A stretch of 64,000 nt of DNA, taken from contig JAMCPI010000002.1 in NCBI GenBank assembly GCA_023379805.1, positions 62,001 to 126,000 on the forward strand. The letters run 5' to 3'. The DNA comes from Nitrososphaerota archaeon. Its GTDB lineage: Archaea; Thermoproteota; Nitrososphaeria; Nitrososphaerales; JACPRH01. Under the pieces are notes generated by a model. It was given only the letters and a program-made list of their open reading frames with translations, had not been told where the DNA came from and searched no databases. Within the stretch, counting starts at the first letter, position 1. Each line of letters starts with the position of its first letter. Positions 42,599-52,191 of this stretch are shown here, one piece after another. A program made the position numbers and the translations under genes.

Positions 42599-42613
42599 TA
42601 TAACTCCGTTATA
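42599..42613. promoter_or_regulatory. pst operon operator TATAAC-N3-GTTATA
   Basis: A perfect 6-bp inverted repeat around TCC lies on an AT-rich promoter (TATAAC...GTTATATTTT), 46 bases before the GTG of the wHTH gene at 42659. It matches the pstS site at 41385-41399 in both arms and spacer length. Confidence 0.6.
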
Positions 42614-42658
42614 TTTTAAGAAGGCGGGAAGAGCGAGAAGTGACGATAAGAGTGAACA

Positions 42659-42913
42659 GTGATTTACTTTGTTAACCACCTCTCACCCTCAACTAAACTA
42701 GTTCTCAAGGTTCTCACAGAGAAAGGGCAAATTACACAAAAGGATCTCATAAGGGAGACCTCTCTACCAAAGAGAACGGTTAACCACGCGGTTAGGAAGC
42801 TGAAAAGCTGCAATTTGCTGAAGGTGAAATACAATTTTAATGATCTGAGGCAAAAGTACTACGTTTGCCTCACCTGCGACGAAGAGTGCCCAATTAAACA
42901 GAGGGATGAATAA
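42659..42913 (+). CDS. MarR/TrmB-type wHTH regulator of pst operon
   Basis: 84 residues from GTG 42659: LSPSTKLVLKVLTEKGQITQKDLIRETSLPKRTVNHAVRKLKSCNLLKVKYNFNDLRQKYYVCL, a winged helix with wing, then a tail with three cysteines (CLTCDEECPIK) that could bind zinc or sense redox. It is the first gene of the pstCAB operon, two bases before pstC. It probably represses pst genes through the ATAAC-N3-GTTAT site (inference). PhoU is absent from this operon. Confidence 0.85.
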   Translation: MIYFVNHLSPSTKLVLKVLTEKGQITQKDLIRETSLPKRTVNHAVRKLKSCNLLKVKYNFNDLRQKYYVCLTCDEECPIKQRDE

Positions 42914-42915
42914 CA

Positions 42916-43839
42916 GTGCAGATTAGACGCCTAAAGGACACAATCTCAAGCAGTGCGATGCTGGCTACTACAGCCTTCGCAGGTAGTCTTGCACTCATAG
43001 TTATACTCGCGCTTTACCTGCGATCAAAACCTATTCTTGACACCAAGCCTCTTTCAGAGTTACTTCTTAACAGCAGCTGGCTGCCTTCTCAAGGCAGCTT
43101 CGGGTTATACCCTGCGATACTAAGTACGCTTTACGTAACCGCTATCGCGATGCTTATAGCTGTACCGCTTAGCATTCTAAGTGCAATTTACCTTGCGGAG
43201 TACGCTAAGGAGAGTCTAAGACGAAGAGTTCTACCACTGGTAGACCTACTCGCAGGGATACCGCCTGTGGTTTACGGTGTATGGGGCGTACTTACTATTG
43301 TTCCATTCGTCGCATATATCGCGCCGGTTGCAGGAAGTCTCGGGATACCGCTCATAAGCGCAGGAAGATTCTCTACAGGTTTCAGTCTTCTATCTGGCGG
43401 TATTGTGCTTGCAATAATGGTGTTTCCAGTTATTATTTCGATTACGGTGCAGGTGTTTAGATCGGTGCCCTTTGAGGTTAGAGAGGCTTCTCTTTCCATG
43501 GGGGCTACTCAGTGGCAGACTGTGAAGCATGCTTTGATGCGAGTCGCTTTGCCCGGGATAGCTGCTGCGGTAATCTTAGGATTTTCACGTGCGCTAGGGG
43601 AAACTATGGCTGTCCTTATGGTCGTGGGCAACGTGTTCATGATACCATCGTCGGTGTTTGACCCCGCGTACCCACTGCCTGCGCTTATTGCAAACAACTA
43701 CGGTGAAATGATGTCTATCCCGTTGTACGACTCTGCGCTTCTTCTCGCCGCCCTTATTCTGATGCTCATTATTCTACTATTCACGGTTGCAGCGCGACTA
43801 ATACTGATAAGAATTGAGAGGAGGATAGCAGTTGGATAG
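42916..43839 (+). CDS. pstC: phosphate ABC transporter permease PstC
   Basis: 307 residues with six membrane helices. The permease signature EVREASLSMGATQWQTVKHALMRVALPGIAAAVILGFSRALGETMAVLMVVGN includes the EAA loop and the GETMAV helix characteristic of PstC. The outside loop between helices 1 and 2 contains SSWLPSQGSFGLYPAILSTLYV. Start GTG 42916; the 3' end overlaps pstA by eight bases. Confidence 0.94.
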   Translation: MQIRRLKDTISSSAMLATTAFAGSLALIVILALYLRSKPILDTKPLSELLLNSSWLPSQGSFGLYPAILSTLYVTAIAMLIAVPLSILSAIYLAEYAKESLRRRVLPLVDLLAGIPPVVYGVWGVLTIVPFVAYIAPVAGSLGIPLISAGRFSTGFSLLSGGIVLAIMVFPVIISITVQVFRSVPFEVREASLSMGATQWQTVKHALMRVALPGIAAAVILGFSRALGETMAVLMVVGNVFMIPSSVFDPAYPLPALIANNYGEMMSIPLYDSALLLAALILMLIILLFTVAARLILIRIERRIAVG

Positions 43840-44680
43840 GTTACGTGAAGAACGTCTCTTCAAGGCTCTGATGCGCTTCTCGTTAGCCGTGGTTGTAGGA
43901 AGCCTCTTCGCGGTCGTAGCTGTAGTAATTTTGAACGGCGCTCCAGCCTTAACGCCATCCATGTTAACACAAACACCTAAGGGCGGATACTATCTAGGAA
44001 AGGAAGGTGGAATCCTCAACGCGATCATCGGCTCACTCTACCTGGCATTTGGAAGTGTTCTTCTAGCTCTGACGATTAGTCTGCCAGTTGCTCTTTCACT
44101 GCAAAAAGATTACATTAAGAAGACAAAGATAGCGTATTACATCCGTCTTTCCCTCGACGTTCTATGGGGTACACCCTCAATAGTGTATGGTGCGTTCGGC
44201 TTCACTGTAATGCTATACTTGGGAATGAGGGCGTCACTTCTAGGAGGAATAATCGTTCTAACACTTCTGCAGATCCCTATAATGATACGCGCGATGGATG
44301 AGACCGTGAGGCTGGTTCCAGCTGAGCTGAAGGAAACATCATATTCTTTAGGCACAACAAGGTTCGAAACAGCCTTCAAAGTTGTGATAATACAGGTGTT
44401 ACCTGGTATAGCGACAGCGGTGCTCTTAGCCTTTGGCAGAAGCATCGGAGACGCAGCATCAATTCTTTTCACTGCAGGCTACACTGACAATATACCTGGA
44501 TCTCTTCTAGACCCTGTAGCGTCTCTACCGTTAGCGGTCTTCTTCCAGCTGGGTACACCGTTCCCTGAAGTGCAGCAGCGGGCTTATGCCTCAGCACTTA
44601 TATTACTGATAATTGTCCTTGTGGTGAGCGTTGTTTCGAGAGCGTTGGGACAGAGGTTCTCAAAACACATCTTAAGATAG
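43832..44680 (+). CDS. pstA: phosphate ABC transporter permease PstA
   Basis: 282 residues with six helices. TPKGGYYLGKEGGILNAIIGSLYL is the usual start of the transport domain, and ELKETSYSLGTTRFETAFKVVIIQVLPGIATAVLLAFGRSIGDAASILFTAGY holds the EAA loop and the GRSIGDAA variant of PstA. Start TTG 43832 inside the end of pstC. It forms a heterodimer with PstC in the membrane. Confidence 0.93.
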   Translation: MDRLREERLFKALMRFSLAVVVGSLFAVVAVVILNGAPALTPSMLTQTPKGGYYLGKEGGILNAIIGSLYLAFGSVLLALTISLPVALSLQKDYIKKTKIAYYIRLSLDVLWGTPSIVYGAFGFTVMLYLGMRASLLGGIIVLTLLQIPIMIRAMDETVRLVPAELKETSYSLGTTRFETAFKVVIIQVLPGIATAVLLAFGRSIGDAASILFTAGYTDNIPGSLLDPVASLPLAVFFQLGTPFPEVQQRAYASALILLIIVLVVSVVSRALGQRFSKHILR

Positions 44681-44709
44681 GAAAAGTATGGTAGGTGTTT
44701 GTGTAGGTC

Positions 44710-45558
44710 ATGCCGCATATCAGTATACGTAACTTAAAGGTTAGCTACGGAGAACATAACGCACTTAGAGACATTACAGTAGACATTCCAGATGGAGAGA
44801 TTACTGCTATAATCGGTCCCTCAGGCTGCGGTAAGACGACGCTTCTCAAGAGCTTGAACCGCCTTATTGAGCTGCATGACGAGGTTAAGGTCGAAGGGAA
44901 GGTTTTGATAGACGGGGATAACATCTATGACCCCAAGGCGGATCTTCTTACTCTGAGGAAAAAGGTTGGTTTCCTCTCACAGAAACCCTGCCCATTACCA
45001 ATGTCAATCTACGACAATATCGCATTCGGCCCCAGAATCCACGGAGTTAAAGGCAATAGGATTCTTGAACAGATAGATGAGCTCGAGAAGCACTGCCCCA
45101 ACTATGAAGTATGTCCAGCAAACGCGCGTAAAACAGCTCAAAGCCGTAAGAACGGTGAAATGGATCTACTCGTAGAATGCTACCTACGCCTCGCAGGTCT
45201 ATGGGATGAAGTTAAAGATAGACTGCGCACCCCAGCTTCAAAGTTGTCAGTGGGCCAGCAACAGAGGCTAGCATTAGCCAGAACATTATCGGTCAAGCCT
45301 GAGGTCATCCTTGCTGATGAACCCACCTCATCTCTAGACCCAGTATCAGCCCACCTCATTGAAGAGCAGTTCCAAATGTTGAAGGAGAACTACACTATCG
45401 TACTGGTAACTCACACTCTTCGTCAAGCTCGAAGAATAGCTGATCACGCCATCTTCCTCTATCTTGGAGAACTCATAGAGCAGGGTCCTGCAAACAAAGT
45501 TCTCTGCGCTCCCTGTGAGGCAAAAACATGTTCGTATATCTCCGGCGAAATTAGCTAA
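44710..45558 (+). CDS. pstB: phosphate ABC transporter ATPase PstB with cysteine-rich insert
   Basis: 282 residues. Walker A GPSGCGKTTLLKSLNRL, Q-loop LSQKPCPLPMS, signature LSVGQQQRLALARTL, Walker B VILADEPTSSLDPVS and switch THTLRQARRIAD. Compared with usual PstB (about 250), there is an extra segment near residues 120-150 (HCPNYEVCPANARKTAQSRK) before LWDEVKDRL, and the C-terminus carries CAPCEAKTCSYI. These cysteines could bind metal or a cluster. It follows pstA after 29 bases. Confidence 0.92.
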   Translation: MPHISIRNLKVSYGEHNALRDITVDIPDGEITAIIGPSGCGKTTLLKSLNRLIELHDEVKVEGKVLIDGDNIYDPKADLLTLRKKVGFLSQKPCPLPMSIYDNIAFGPRIHGVKGNRILEQIDELEKHCPNYEVCPANARKTAQSRKNGEMDLLVECYLRLAGLWDEVKDRLRTPASKLSVGQQQRLALARTLSVKPEVILADEPTSSLDPVSAHLIEEQFQMLKENYTIVLVTHTLRQARRIADHAIFLYLGELIEQGPANKVLCAPCEAKTCSYISGEIS

Positions 45559-45781
45559 AAGCAGAACTCAATTTACGACTGCTCGAACATAAAACACATG
45601 TAACTGTTTGACCATGTAATTAGCATATGGTTTGCATTAATGAGGATAGTTCATCTAAAATAACTTTGTTGAAAGAGACCAGAGTGTCACTGGACGAGGA
45701 AGCGATCTCAGTTGAGCGCTGTTCATGCTAGGGCGCGATCGCAGAAGATAGTCTACATTTCGTACGAGGAGATTCCGAGAG

Positions 45782-46996
45782 ATGCCTTGTGAAAACCTCA
45801 ATGTGCTTTACATCACACCTTTCTTCATACCTGTGATAGGCGGAGTCGAATCTGTAGTATACGAAACATCAATCGGGCTTGTGAAGAACGGCCACAAACC
45901 CACTGTTCTCACCAGCAGCATCTCAAACCGCCCTGACCGGGAGCATCTTCAAGGCGTAGAGGTGATTAGGACAAACCTGCTTGATGTCCCTGAAACAGGA
46001 TCTATCGACGCCAACCTGTTCAGCCCCAAAAACGTCTCAAAATTCTTTGAGCAAATTATCAGCGAGTTAGATGTAGATGTCATCCATCTGCATAACTATC
46101 AGATGAAGCAGTACGCAATGTTCCTCATCAGCTTCCTACAAGGAGCGAATACATCACAGCCTCCAATGATCGACACTATACATAACACCACTGAAGACCC
46201 ATTCGCTCACTACCTGCTGTCATATCTCCCCTTCTCGAAGGTAGTTGCCTTAACCTCTAAATCAGCATTCGACCTCATAAAAGGCGGTGTCCCAACCAGC
46301 AAAATCGAGGTCATCCCGAACACTCTTGACACAGACAAGTTCGCTAACGCGGACGGCAGCAACATACGAAAAAAGCTCGGAGTAGACAATGACGAACCCA
46401 TCATCCTATTCCCCTCCAGACTCGTAGGCAGAGAAAAGAACTCATTCAAATACGAGGATGGGAAAGGCCTGCAAATACTGCTAAGAGCTCTGCCCTTAGT
46501 GAAACGCGAAATACCTAACGTTAAGCTACTCCTAATCGGTAATGATCCTGTTTACCCGGACGTAGTGCGTCAAATAAGGGAGGCCATAGCGCAAACAGCC
46601 TCCACACTCGGCGCTAAAGACAGCGTTCTATTCCTAGATCATGACCTACCTCAAGAACAGATACCGTCCGTGTTCGCAGCCTCCGACATAGTTGTCAGCC
46701 TCGGCGCAACCGAATGCTTCGGCATGGTCTTCCTGGAAGGGATGGCCGCTGGGAAACCAGTCATCGGAGCCAACTCAATCGATAATGGTGTACCCGAAGT
46801 TGTTCTCGACGGAAAAACCGGTGTCTTAGTGCCTGCGAACGATCCTTGGAGCACCGCCAAGAGCATCATAAAGCTCCTCTCCGACAAGAAAAAGGCTCAA
46901 CAGATGGGGCGGGAAGGAAGGAAATGGGTAAAACAAAACTTCGATGTGGACGCGATTCTCCCACGGCTGCTCGACCTGTACGGCCGCTGCATATAG
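45782..46996 (+). CDS. family 4 glycosyltransferase
   Basis: 404 residues of the GT-B fold. N-terminal domain YITPFFIPVIGGVESVVYETSIGL and VIHLHNYQMKQYAM; the C-terminal nucleotide-sugar domain begins ILFPSRLVGREKNSFKYEDGKGLQILLRAL and has VSLGATECFGMVFLEGMAAGKPVIGANS with the E-x7-E pair (ECFGMVFLE) of GT4. It probably adds a glucosyl or mannosyl unit to a glycan or small acceptor. It precedes a glycogen debranching enzyme by 200 bases, so alpha-glucan metabolism is a fair guess. Confidence 0.88.
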   Translation: MPCENLNVLYITPFFIPVIGGVESVVYETSIGLVKNGHKPTVLTSSISNRPDREHLQGVEVIRTNLLDVPETGSIDANLFSPKNVSKFFEQIISELDVDVIHLHNYQMKQYAMFLISFLQGANTSQPPMIDTIHNTTEDPFAHYLLSYLPFSKVVALTSKSAFDLIKGGVPTSKIEVIPNTLDTDKFANADGSNIRKKLGVDNDEPIILFPSRLVGREKNSFKYEDGKGLQILLRALPLVKREIPNVKLLLIGNDPVYPDVVRQIREAIAQTASTLGAKDSVLFLDHDLPQEQIPSVFAASDIVVSLGATECFGMVFLEGMAAGKPVIGANSIDNGVPEVVLDGKTGVLVPANDPWSTAKSIIKLLSDKKKAQQMGREGRKWVKQNFDVDAILPRLLDLYGRCI

Positions 46997-47009
46997 CTAG
47001 GAGCAAGCA

Positions 47010-47043
47010 TGCAACTGAGTGAATGAGTGAGTGATCTGTTGCA
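47010..47043. terminator. inverted repeat after glycosyltransferase gene
   Basis: TGCAAC (47010-47015) and GTTGCA (47038-47043) pair around a 22-base loop of GAGTGA-like units, 14 bases after the stop. It may end transcription. Nothing else is evident in 46997-47196. Confidence 0.3.
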
Positions 47044-47196
47044 GATGAATATCGCGACGGTGCCCGACAACCCTAAAACTTTAATGGCCGAAATCGAACC
47101 CCAGTTTAGAAAAATTGGCGTGAACCAGCGGCAATGACTGTCCTCAGTCCACGCAATGACGAACACCATCACCACATACATAGAGAGGGACAATAG

Positions 47197-49242
47197 TTGG
47201 ATACAGACCATGTTACGATAATAGAAGAATCTGTCTTCGCGGTATCAAGCCGTGCCGGGAATATCAGGTCGAGAACCGTTGAAGGACTCTATGCTCACGA
47301 CACCCGTTTCCTTTCAAACTTCGGACTAGCCTTAGAGGGGCTTACTCTAGAGCCCGTGGGAGCGAATCAGCTTGATCATTCAATGGCCACCTTCTACGCA
47401 AGCTCAAGAAGAACAAGAAAACTCCCCTCCTCAGCCTTCAGCGTCATACGTGACCGATACGTAAGCAACGGATTATACGAAGACATCTACATAATGAACC
47501 ACACCACCAAAACCAGCTCCCTGCAGGTTGCGATAACATGCGACGCTGACTTCGCAGACGTATTCGAAGTGCGTTTAGGCCCCGCGATCAGCAAAGAAGG
47601 AAAGGTGACAATTGAGGAAAGAGAAGGCCAAGATCTCTGTCTACACTATCAGAGAGGAGAGTTCACCAGGGAAACTTGGGTGAAGTTCTCAGCAGAGCCA
47701 CAGGTGCATGGTAAAACCTCAATCTTCGACGTAACTCTCCCCCCAAAAGGGGTTTGGAAGACCTGCGTAACCATCCTCCCCGTCGTAGGGGTTCCGCCTA
47801 AATCGACGGGTTGCGTGCAGAACATCTTAGGCTCCCCATTCAGCCCCTACAGGCCGCGTGAAGAAGCCAGAATAGAATCGCTTAGACAAATTGTTCGGGA
47901 AGCACCGTTCGAATACAGTTTACCAAGGCTGGAGACGGACTATCATGATCTCCGCCAAATCTACCAGCAGGCTTTAGCAGATCTCAGGGCCCTCAGGCTC
48001 GAATACCTTCCCGGCTACTACATTTTGGCCGCTGGTGTCCCGTGGTTCATGACACTCTTCGGCCGAGACTCCACCATCGCAGCGATACAGACAAAAATAC
48101 TCGGACCCGAATTCATGATCGGCACCCTGTACACGCTTGCAAGTCTTCAGGCAGACAAGTACGATGCTTTCCGTGAAGCTGAACCCGGCAAGATTCCTCA
48201 CGAAGTACGCAAAGGAGAGTTATCTGTCCTCGAGGTTGTTCCGCACTCCAGCTACTTCGGCAGCGTAGATGCTACCCCTCTCTTCCCAGTACTGCTCTGG
48301 GAAGCATACCGGTGGACAGATAGCGTAAAGATGCTTCAACAGCTAATGCCTGCTGCAGAGAAAGCCCTCAACTGGATCGATCAGTACGGAGATTTGGATG
48401 GCGACGGCTTCGTAGAGTATCAGCTCAGAACAAGGAACGGGTTGAGAAATCAGGGATGGAAAGATTCAAGAGATTCGATATCATTCGCCAACGGGAAGCT
48501 CGCGCCGCCACCTATAGCTCTATGCGAGGTTCAAGGCTACGTTTACGACGCTAAACGCAAGATGGCTGACCTATACAAAGTTCTAGGAAACACTAGCAAA
48601 GCAGACGAACTGGAGCTTCAAGCTGAGGATCTAAAGAGGAGATTCAATGAAGTCTTCTGGATGCCGAATGAGAAGTTCTTCGCTGTGGCGCTGGATCAGC
48701 ATAAACACAGGGTGGACAGCATCACCTCCAACCCCGGTCACTGCCTCTGGAGCGGCATCATCGACGAAGTAAAGGCTCCTCTAGTGGTGAAACGGCTGAT
48801 GGAACCGGATATGTTCGGAGGCTGGGGCATAAGAACACTCTCAACAGAAATGGTGCGGTACAACCCTCTCTCATACCATAACGGAAGCGTTTGGCCGCAT
48901 GACAACTCCCTGATAGCAGCAGGCATGGCTCAATACGGCTTCTACAACGAGGCGAAGACAATCGCGCTATCACTCTTCGAGGCTGCCTCAACATTCCCAC
49001 GATACCGCCTGCCAGAACTGTTCGCAGGCTACCCTAGACGTGAATACTCCTTCCCAGCACCGTATCCTGCAGCCAACTCCCCACAAGCATGGGCCACTGG
49101 AGCAATAATCTACATGCTTGAAATGCTCCTCGGCATCTCGCCTGAACGCGAACGCACAAACTGGGAAGCACACATAAACGGAATATCCATCTTCCTAAAC
49201 GGCGTACGCTACAGAACCCCCAAACAAATCACACAGCAATAA
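47197..49242 (+). CDS. glycogen debranching enzyme-like amylo-alpha-1,6-glucosidase
   Basis: 681 residues. N-terminal beta-sandwich domain of the GDE_N_bis type (VFAVSSRAGNIRSRTVEGLYAHDTRFLS), then an alpha/alpha-barrel of the amylo-1,6-glucosidase/GH63-like kind: AGVPWFMTLFGRDSTIAAIQT, LDGDGFVEYQLRTRNGLRNQGWKDS, ALCEVQGYVYDAKRKMADLYK, GGWGIRTLSTEMVRYNPLSYHNGSVWPHDNSLIAAGM. The acid residues around GRDS and WPHDN match the active site in related barrels. It trims alpha-1,6 branches of a storage glucan or processes another glucan. Start TTG 47197 has weak support. Confidence 0.88.
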   Translation: MDTDHVTIIEESVFAVSSRAGNIRSRTVEGLYAHDTRFLSNFGLALEGLTLEPVGANQLDHSMATFYASSRRTRKLPSSAFSVIRDRYVSNGLYEDIYIMNHTTKTSSLQVAITCDADFADVFEVRLGPAISKEGKVTIEEREGQDLCLHYQRGEFTRETWVKFSAEPQVHGKTSIFDVTLPPKGVWKTCVTILPVVGVPPKSTGCVQNILGSPFSPYRPREEARIESLRQIVREAPFEYSLPRLETDYHDLRQIYQQALADLRALRLEYLPGYYILAAGVPWFMTLFGRDSTIAAIQTKILGPEFMIGTLYTLASLQADKYDAFREAEPGKIPHEVRKGELSVLEVVPHSSYFGSVDATPLFPVLLWEAYRWTDSVKMLQQLMPAAEKALNWIDQYGDLDGDGFVEYQLRTRNGLRNQGWKDSRDSISFANGKLAPPPIALCEVQGYVYDAKRKMADLYKVLGNTSKADELELQAEDLKRRFNEVFWMPNEKFFAVALDQHKHRVDSITSNPGHCLWSGIIDEVKAPLVVKRLMEPDMFGGWGIRTLSTEMVRYNPLSYHNGSVWPHDNSLIAAGMAQYGFYNEAKTIALSLFEAASTFPRYRLPELFAGYPRREYSFPAPYPAANSPQAWATGAIIYMLEMLLGISPERERTNWEAHINGISIFLNGVRYRTPKQITQQ

Positions 49243-49416
49243 AAAAATCACCGTATACCCACTTCCGTTAACACGCAGAAAAGATCGGCCTCTAACGAGT
49301 ATGCTCAGTAACTCAGCTTAACCGACTCCTTTGACAGTTCACTCGAAGCAGAGTCGCTCACTTTCAGGAAAAGGTTATTTTGAAGAATGACGATAGTTAT
49401 CTAAACTTTTTCAGGG

Positions 49417-50694
49417 TTGGTCGCTATGGATGTTGCATCTATCGCATTAAGCAATGAAGAGTTGATGCGACTCTTTATCGCGGTGGTTCTGCTCATCTTT
49501 TCTGGGCAAAGCTTAGGTTATCTTTTTGATAGGTTCGGGATGCCGAAGGTCATCGGTGAAATCTTCGGTGGACTCCTGTTAGGCCCAACTCTCCTAGGCT
49601 TCTTCGCCCCTAACCTCTACACTTGGATATTCAACGCGTTCGCGGTTGAAGGAAAACTCATCTCGATGGTTTCTTGGTTCGGTCTCATCCTGCTGATGTT
49701 TGTTTCCGGCCTTGAGGTGCAAGGCGGCTTCTCAAAAGCGGATCGGAGATTCGCCACTTTAATCCTGTTGTCAGCAACTGCTCTACCGTTTGTAGCCGGA
49801 GTCGCCGCCTCATCTGTTTACGACTTCTCACAGTTCCTAGGTCCGAAAGGCAATCCACTGTCCTTAGCCATCATCATCGGCATAGCTGTAGCGGTCACCT
49901 CTATCCCGGTAATATCAAAGATCTTTATCGATCTCCGAATCATCGACACTCACTTCGCGAGAATTGTGCTGGCTGTAGCGACAGTTGAAGACATCATACT
50001 CTGGGCGGCCTTAGCGATAGCAACTGGATTAGCAAACGAATTAGCACCGTCTTTACTCGGCATACTTTCTACAGTTACTATCACTGTTGGCTTCTTAGCC
50101 GCAGCAATCTTCACTCTGCCAAGACTGACTAGAACCGTCTATAGCTCTAAGGCTAACGTCATAATAAAATCGTCCCCAGCAAGGTACGCGTTATTCCTTT
50201 GCTTCTCCTCGGTCGCTGTAGCAAGCCTGCTTAACGTCAACATCGTGTTCGGAGCATTCCTACCGGGTATTGCTATCGCATCTATGCCGGGCGATGTGTT
50301 CGGAAAGGCGGCTAAGCAGATAAAGACGGTATCCCTAGCCTTCTTCACCCCAGTCTACTTCGCTGTAGTGGGGCTGCAGCTAGACCTAATCCACCAGTTC
50401 AACCCACTCTTCTTCCTAGGCTTCCTTCTTTTCTCAACAGCAATCAAAAGCGTTGCAACCCTGATAGCTGGAAAGATACTGCGAAAAGACTGGTTGTCAA
50501 CCATCAACCTCACCGTAGCATTGAACACTCGAGGAGGACCCGGTATCGTTTTAGCAACCGTCGCGTTCAACCTTGGCTTAATTAACGAAACACTCTTCAC
50601 CACACTAGTCCTAACCGCAATAATCACCTCGCTATTCGCAGGATACTGGTTGAGATACGTGCTATCTAAGGGGTGGACGCTCTTCCACGACTAA
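49417..50694 (+). CDS. CPA2-type cation/proton antiporter (KefB/NapA-like)
   Basis: 425 residues with about 12-13 membrane helices. RFGMPKVIGEIFGGLLLGPTLLGF is the conserved early segment, FGLILLMFVSGLEVQ follows, and AVTSIPVISKIFIDLRIIDTHFARIVLAVATVEDIILWAALA carries the aspartate of the ion site. There is no TrkA domain at the end, so it acts as a stand-alone Na+/H+ or K+/H+ exchanger. The TTG at 49417 or ATG at 49426 may be the start. Confidence 0.9.
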   Translation: MVAMDVASIALSNEELMRLFIAVVLLIFSGQSLGYLFDRFGMPKVIGEIFGGLLLGPTLLGFFAPNLYTWIFNAFAVEGKLISMVSWFGLILLMFVSGLEVQGGFSKADRRFATLILLSATALPFVAGVAASSVYDFSQFLGPKGNPLSLAIIIGIAVAVTSIPVISKIFIDLRIIDTHFARIVLAVATVEDIILWAALAIATGLANELAPSLLGILSTVTITVGFLAAAIFTLPRLTRTVYSSKANVIIKSSPARYALFLCFSSVAVASLLNVNIVFGAFLPGIAIASMPGDVFGKAAKQIKTVSLAFFTPVYFAVVGLQLDLIHQFNPLFFLGFLLFSTAIKSVATLIAGKILRKDWLSTINLTVALNTRGGPGIVLATVAFNLGLINETLFTTLVLTAIITSLFAGYWLRYVLSKGWTLFHD

Positions 50695-50806
50695 GCAAAC
50701 CGAACCCGTAGCGTCATCCTCATCAAGAGCCCACAAATTTTGCGTAGCAATAACTCCGTCTGATTCTTCTTCGACTCATCTGCTTTGCCTCTCCTATCTT
50801 GCATAG

Positions 50807-51217
50807 CTAAGAGGTCAAGATACCTAGGATTATAATCGCCAAGACTATCGAGGTTATCACTACATATTTGCGATCTCTCTCAATGCCAAAGAGAATTATG
50901 GCTGTGACTATCCGCATAATCGGTGTAGCTATTAGCATTATCAAGCCGAAATCTATGATCGCGAAGGGTTTGAGAGTGAGTAGTCCTGTAAGAATTGTTT
51001 GGATGTCTGTGGGGTAGAACCTGTGCGGCACATTGCTCTCATTATACTGAAGGATCTTTTCAATGTCAGCTCCTGCACCATATCCGCTGCGTCCAGTTAG
51101 AAGCATGAGAACCACACCTAGAAATATGACTATCCCGCTTAGGATTACTCCCCACCTTAGAACTAGGCTTAGCGTTGTCTCCATTCTACCGCCAGATTTC
51201 TTAATCTCACCTCCCAT
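50807..51217 (-). CDS. DUF1634 membrane protein
   Basis: 136 residues with three helices (VLRWGVILSGIVIFLGVVLMLL, FAIIDFGLIMLIATPIMRIVTAIILF and YVVITSIVLAIIILGIL). GLIMLIATPIMRIVTAIILFGIERD is the DUF1634 signature. This family is typically encoded beside TauE/SafE permeases, as here, where the permease gene ends two bases upstream; it is presumably an accessory subunit. Confidence 0.9.
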   Translation of the reverse strand: MGGEIKKSGGRMETTLSLVLRWGVILSGIVIFLGVVLMLLTGRSGYGAGADIEKILQYNESNVPHRFYPTDIQTILTGLLTLKPFAIIDFGLIMLIATPIMRIVTAIILFGIERDRKYVVITSIVLAIIILGILTS

Positions 51218-51219
51218 GT

Positions 51220-52065
51220 CTAGACACCTACAGTTAAGCCTCGAACAATCATTTGAATGGCGACTGCGACAAGAACCAACGCGAACAGCTTCCTGACTAT
51301 GCTGCTCTTAACCTTCGGGAGCCATCGTGCACCAATTAATGCACCTAGCAGGGCGCCCAGTGCAACAGGCGCGGCGATAAACGGGTTAACATCTCCTCTA
51401 AGGAAGTAGATGCCGGCGCTCGCCGCCGCCGTAACCCCGATCATGAAGTTACTCGTGGTGCTGGATACCTTCATCGGGAGCCGCATAACCAAATCCATGG
51501 AGAGAACCTTGAAGGGGCCGCTGCCGACGCCGAGCAGAGCTGAGATTAAGCCCGCAGCGTACATCATTCCGAAGCCCAGCGGAGTTCGACTGGCTCTATA
51601 TTCAACGTCTTTCTTCACCACCTCATCATAGTAATGGCCCTCGAGCTTCAGGCTTCTAGACCACCTGTCTCCCTCTGATTTAGCGGGAACCTCCTCTCCA
51701 ATTCTCTTCACCAAAGGTATTACTGTAAGGATTAGGACTGTGCCGAAAATGAGGAAGAGCAGTGATGCTTGAACCAGCACCGCCACCATAGCTCCAGTCA
51801 CTGCACCGATGGTGGTTGCGATCTCAAGAAACATCCCTATCCTGATGTTCGTAAGCCTCTCCTTAACATACGCAGAGGCAGCTCCGCTCGAAGTAGCTAT
51901 GACAGAAACTATGCTGGCCCCGATTGCAAAGTGAATATCCACCTGCAGGAGAAGCGTCAACGCCGGTACTACAATTACTCCACCACCCAACCCCAGTATC
52001 GCACCCAGCAGTCCAGCTGCAATCGAGATTAGAAGAACAACAAAGAGGAAGAGCAAAGGATCCAT
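51220..52065 (-). CDS. TauE/SafE-family anion permease
   Basis: 281 residues with eight helices in two repeats. GAILGLGGGVIVVPALTLLLQV and GVGSGPFKVLSMDLVMRLPMKVSSTTSNFMIG are the paired repeats of the sulfite exporter/taurine permease family, with VALGALLGALIGARW near the end. It probably exports sulfite, sulfoacetate or another anion; the sulfate-activation genes 10 kb away make sulfite reasonable but unproven. Forms an operon with the DUF1634 gene. Confidence 0.9.
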   Translation of the reverse strand: MDPLLFLFVVLLISIAAGLLGAILGLGGGVIVVPALTLLLQVDIHFAIGASIVSVIATSSGAASAYVKERLTNIRIGMFLEIATTIGAVTGAMVAVLVQASLLFLIFGTVLILTVIPLVKRIGEEVPAKSEGDRWSRSLKLEGHYYDEVVKKDVEYRASRTPLGFGMMYAAGLISALLGVGSGPFKVLSMDLVMRLPMKVSSTTSNFMIGVTAAASAGIYFLRGDVNPFIAAPVALGALLGALIGARWLPKVKSSIVRKLFALVLVAVAIQMIVRGLTVGV

Positions 52066-52191
52066 CTATACAGCATCTCGATACGGCTAGAAGATACCAC
52101 TAAGGTAGAGATATTTGTTTTGAGCCACAGCATGTAACTACGATCAGGTATGTATATGGTACATGGCCAGTTGCGATCCGATAATAGTTAG

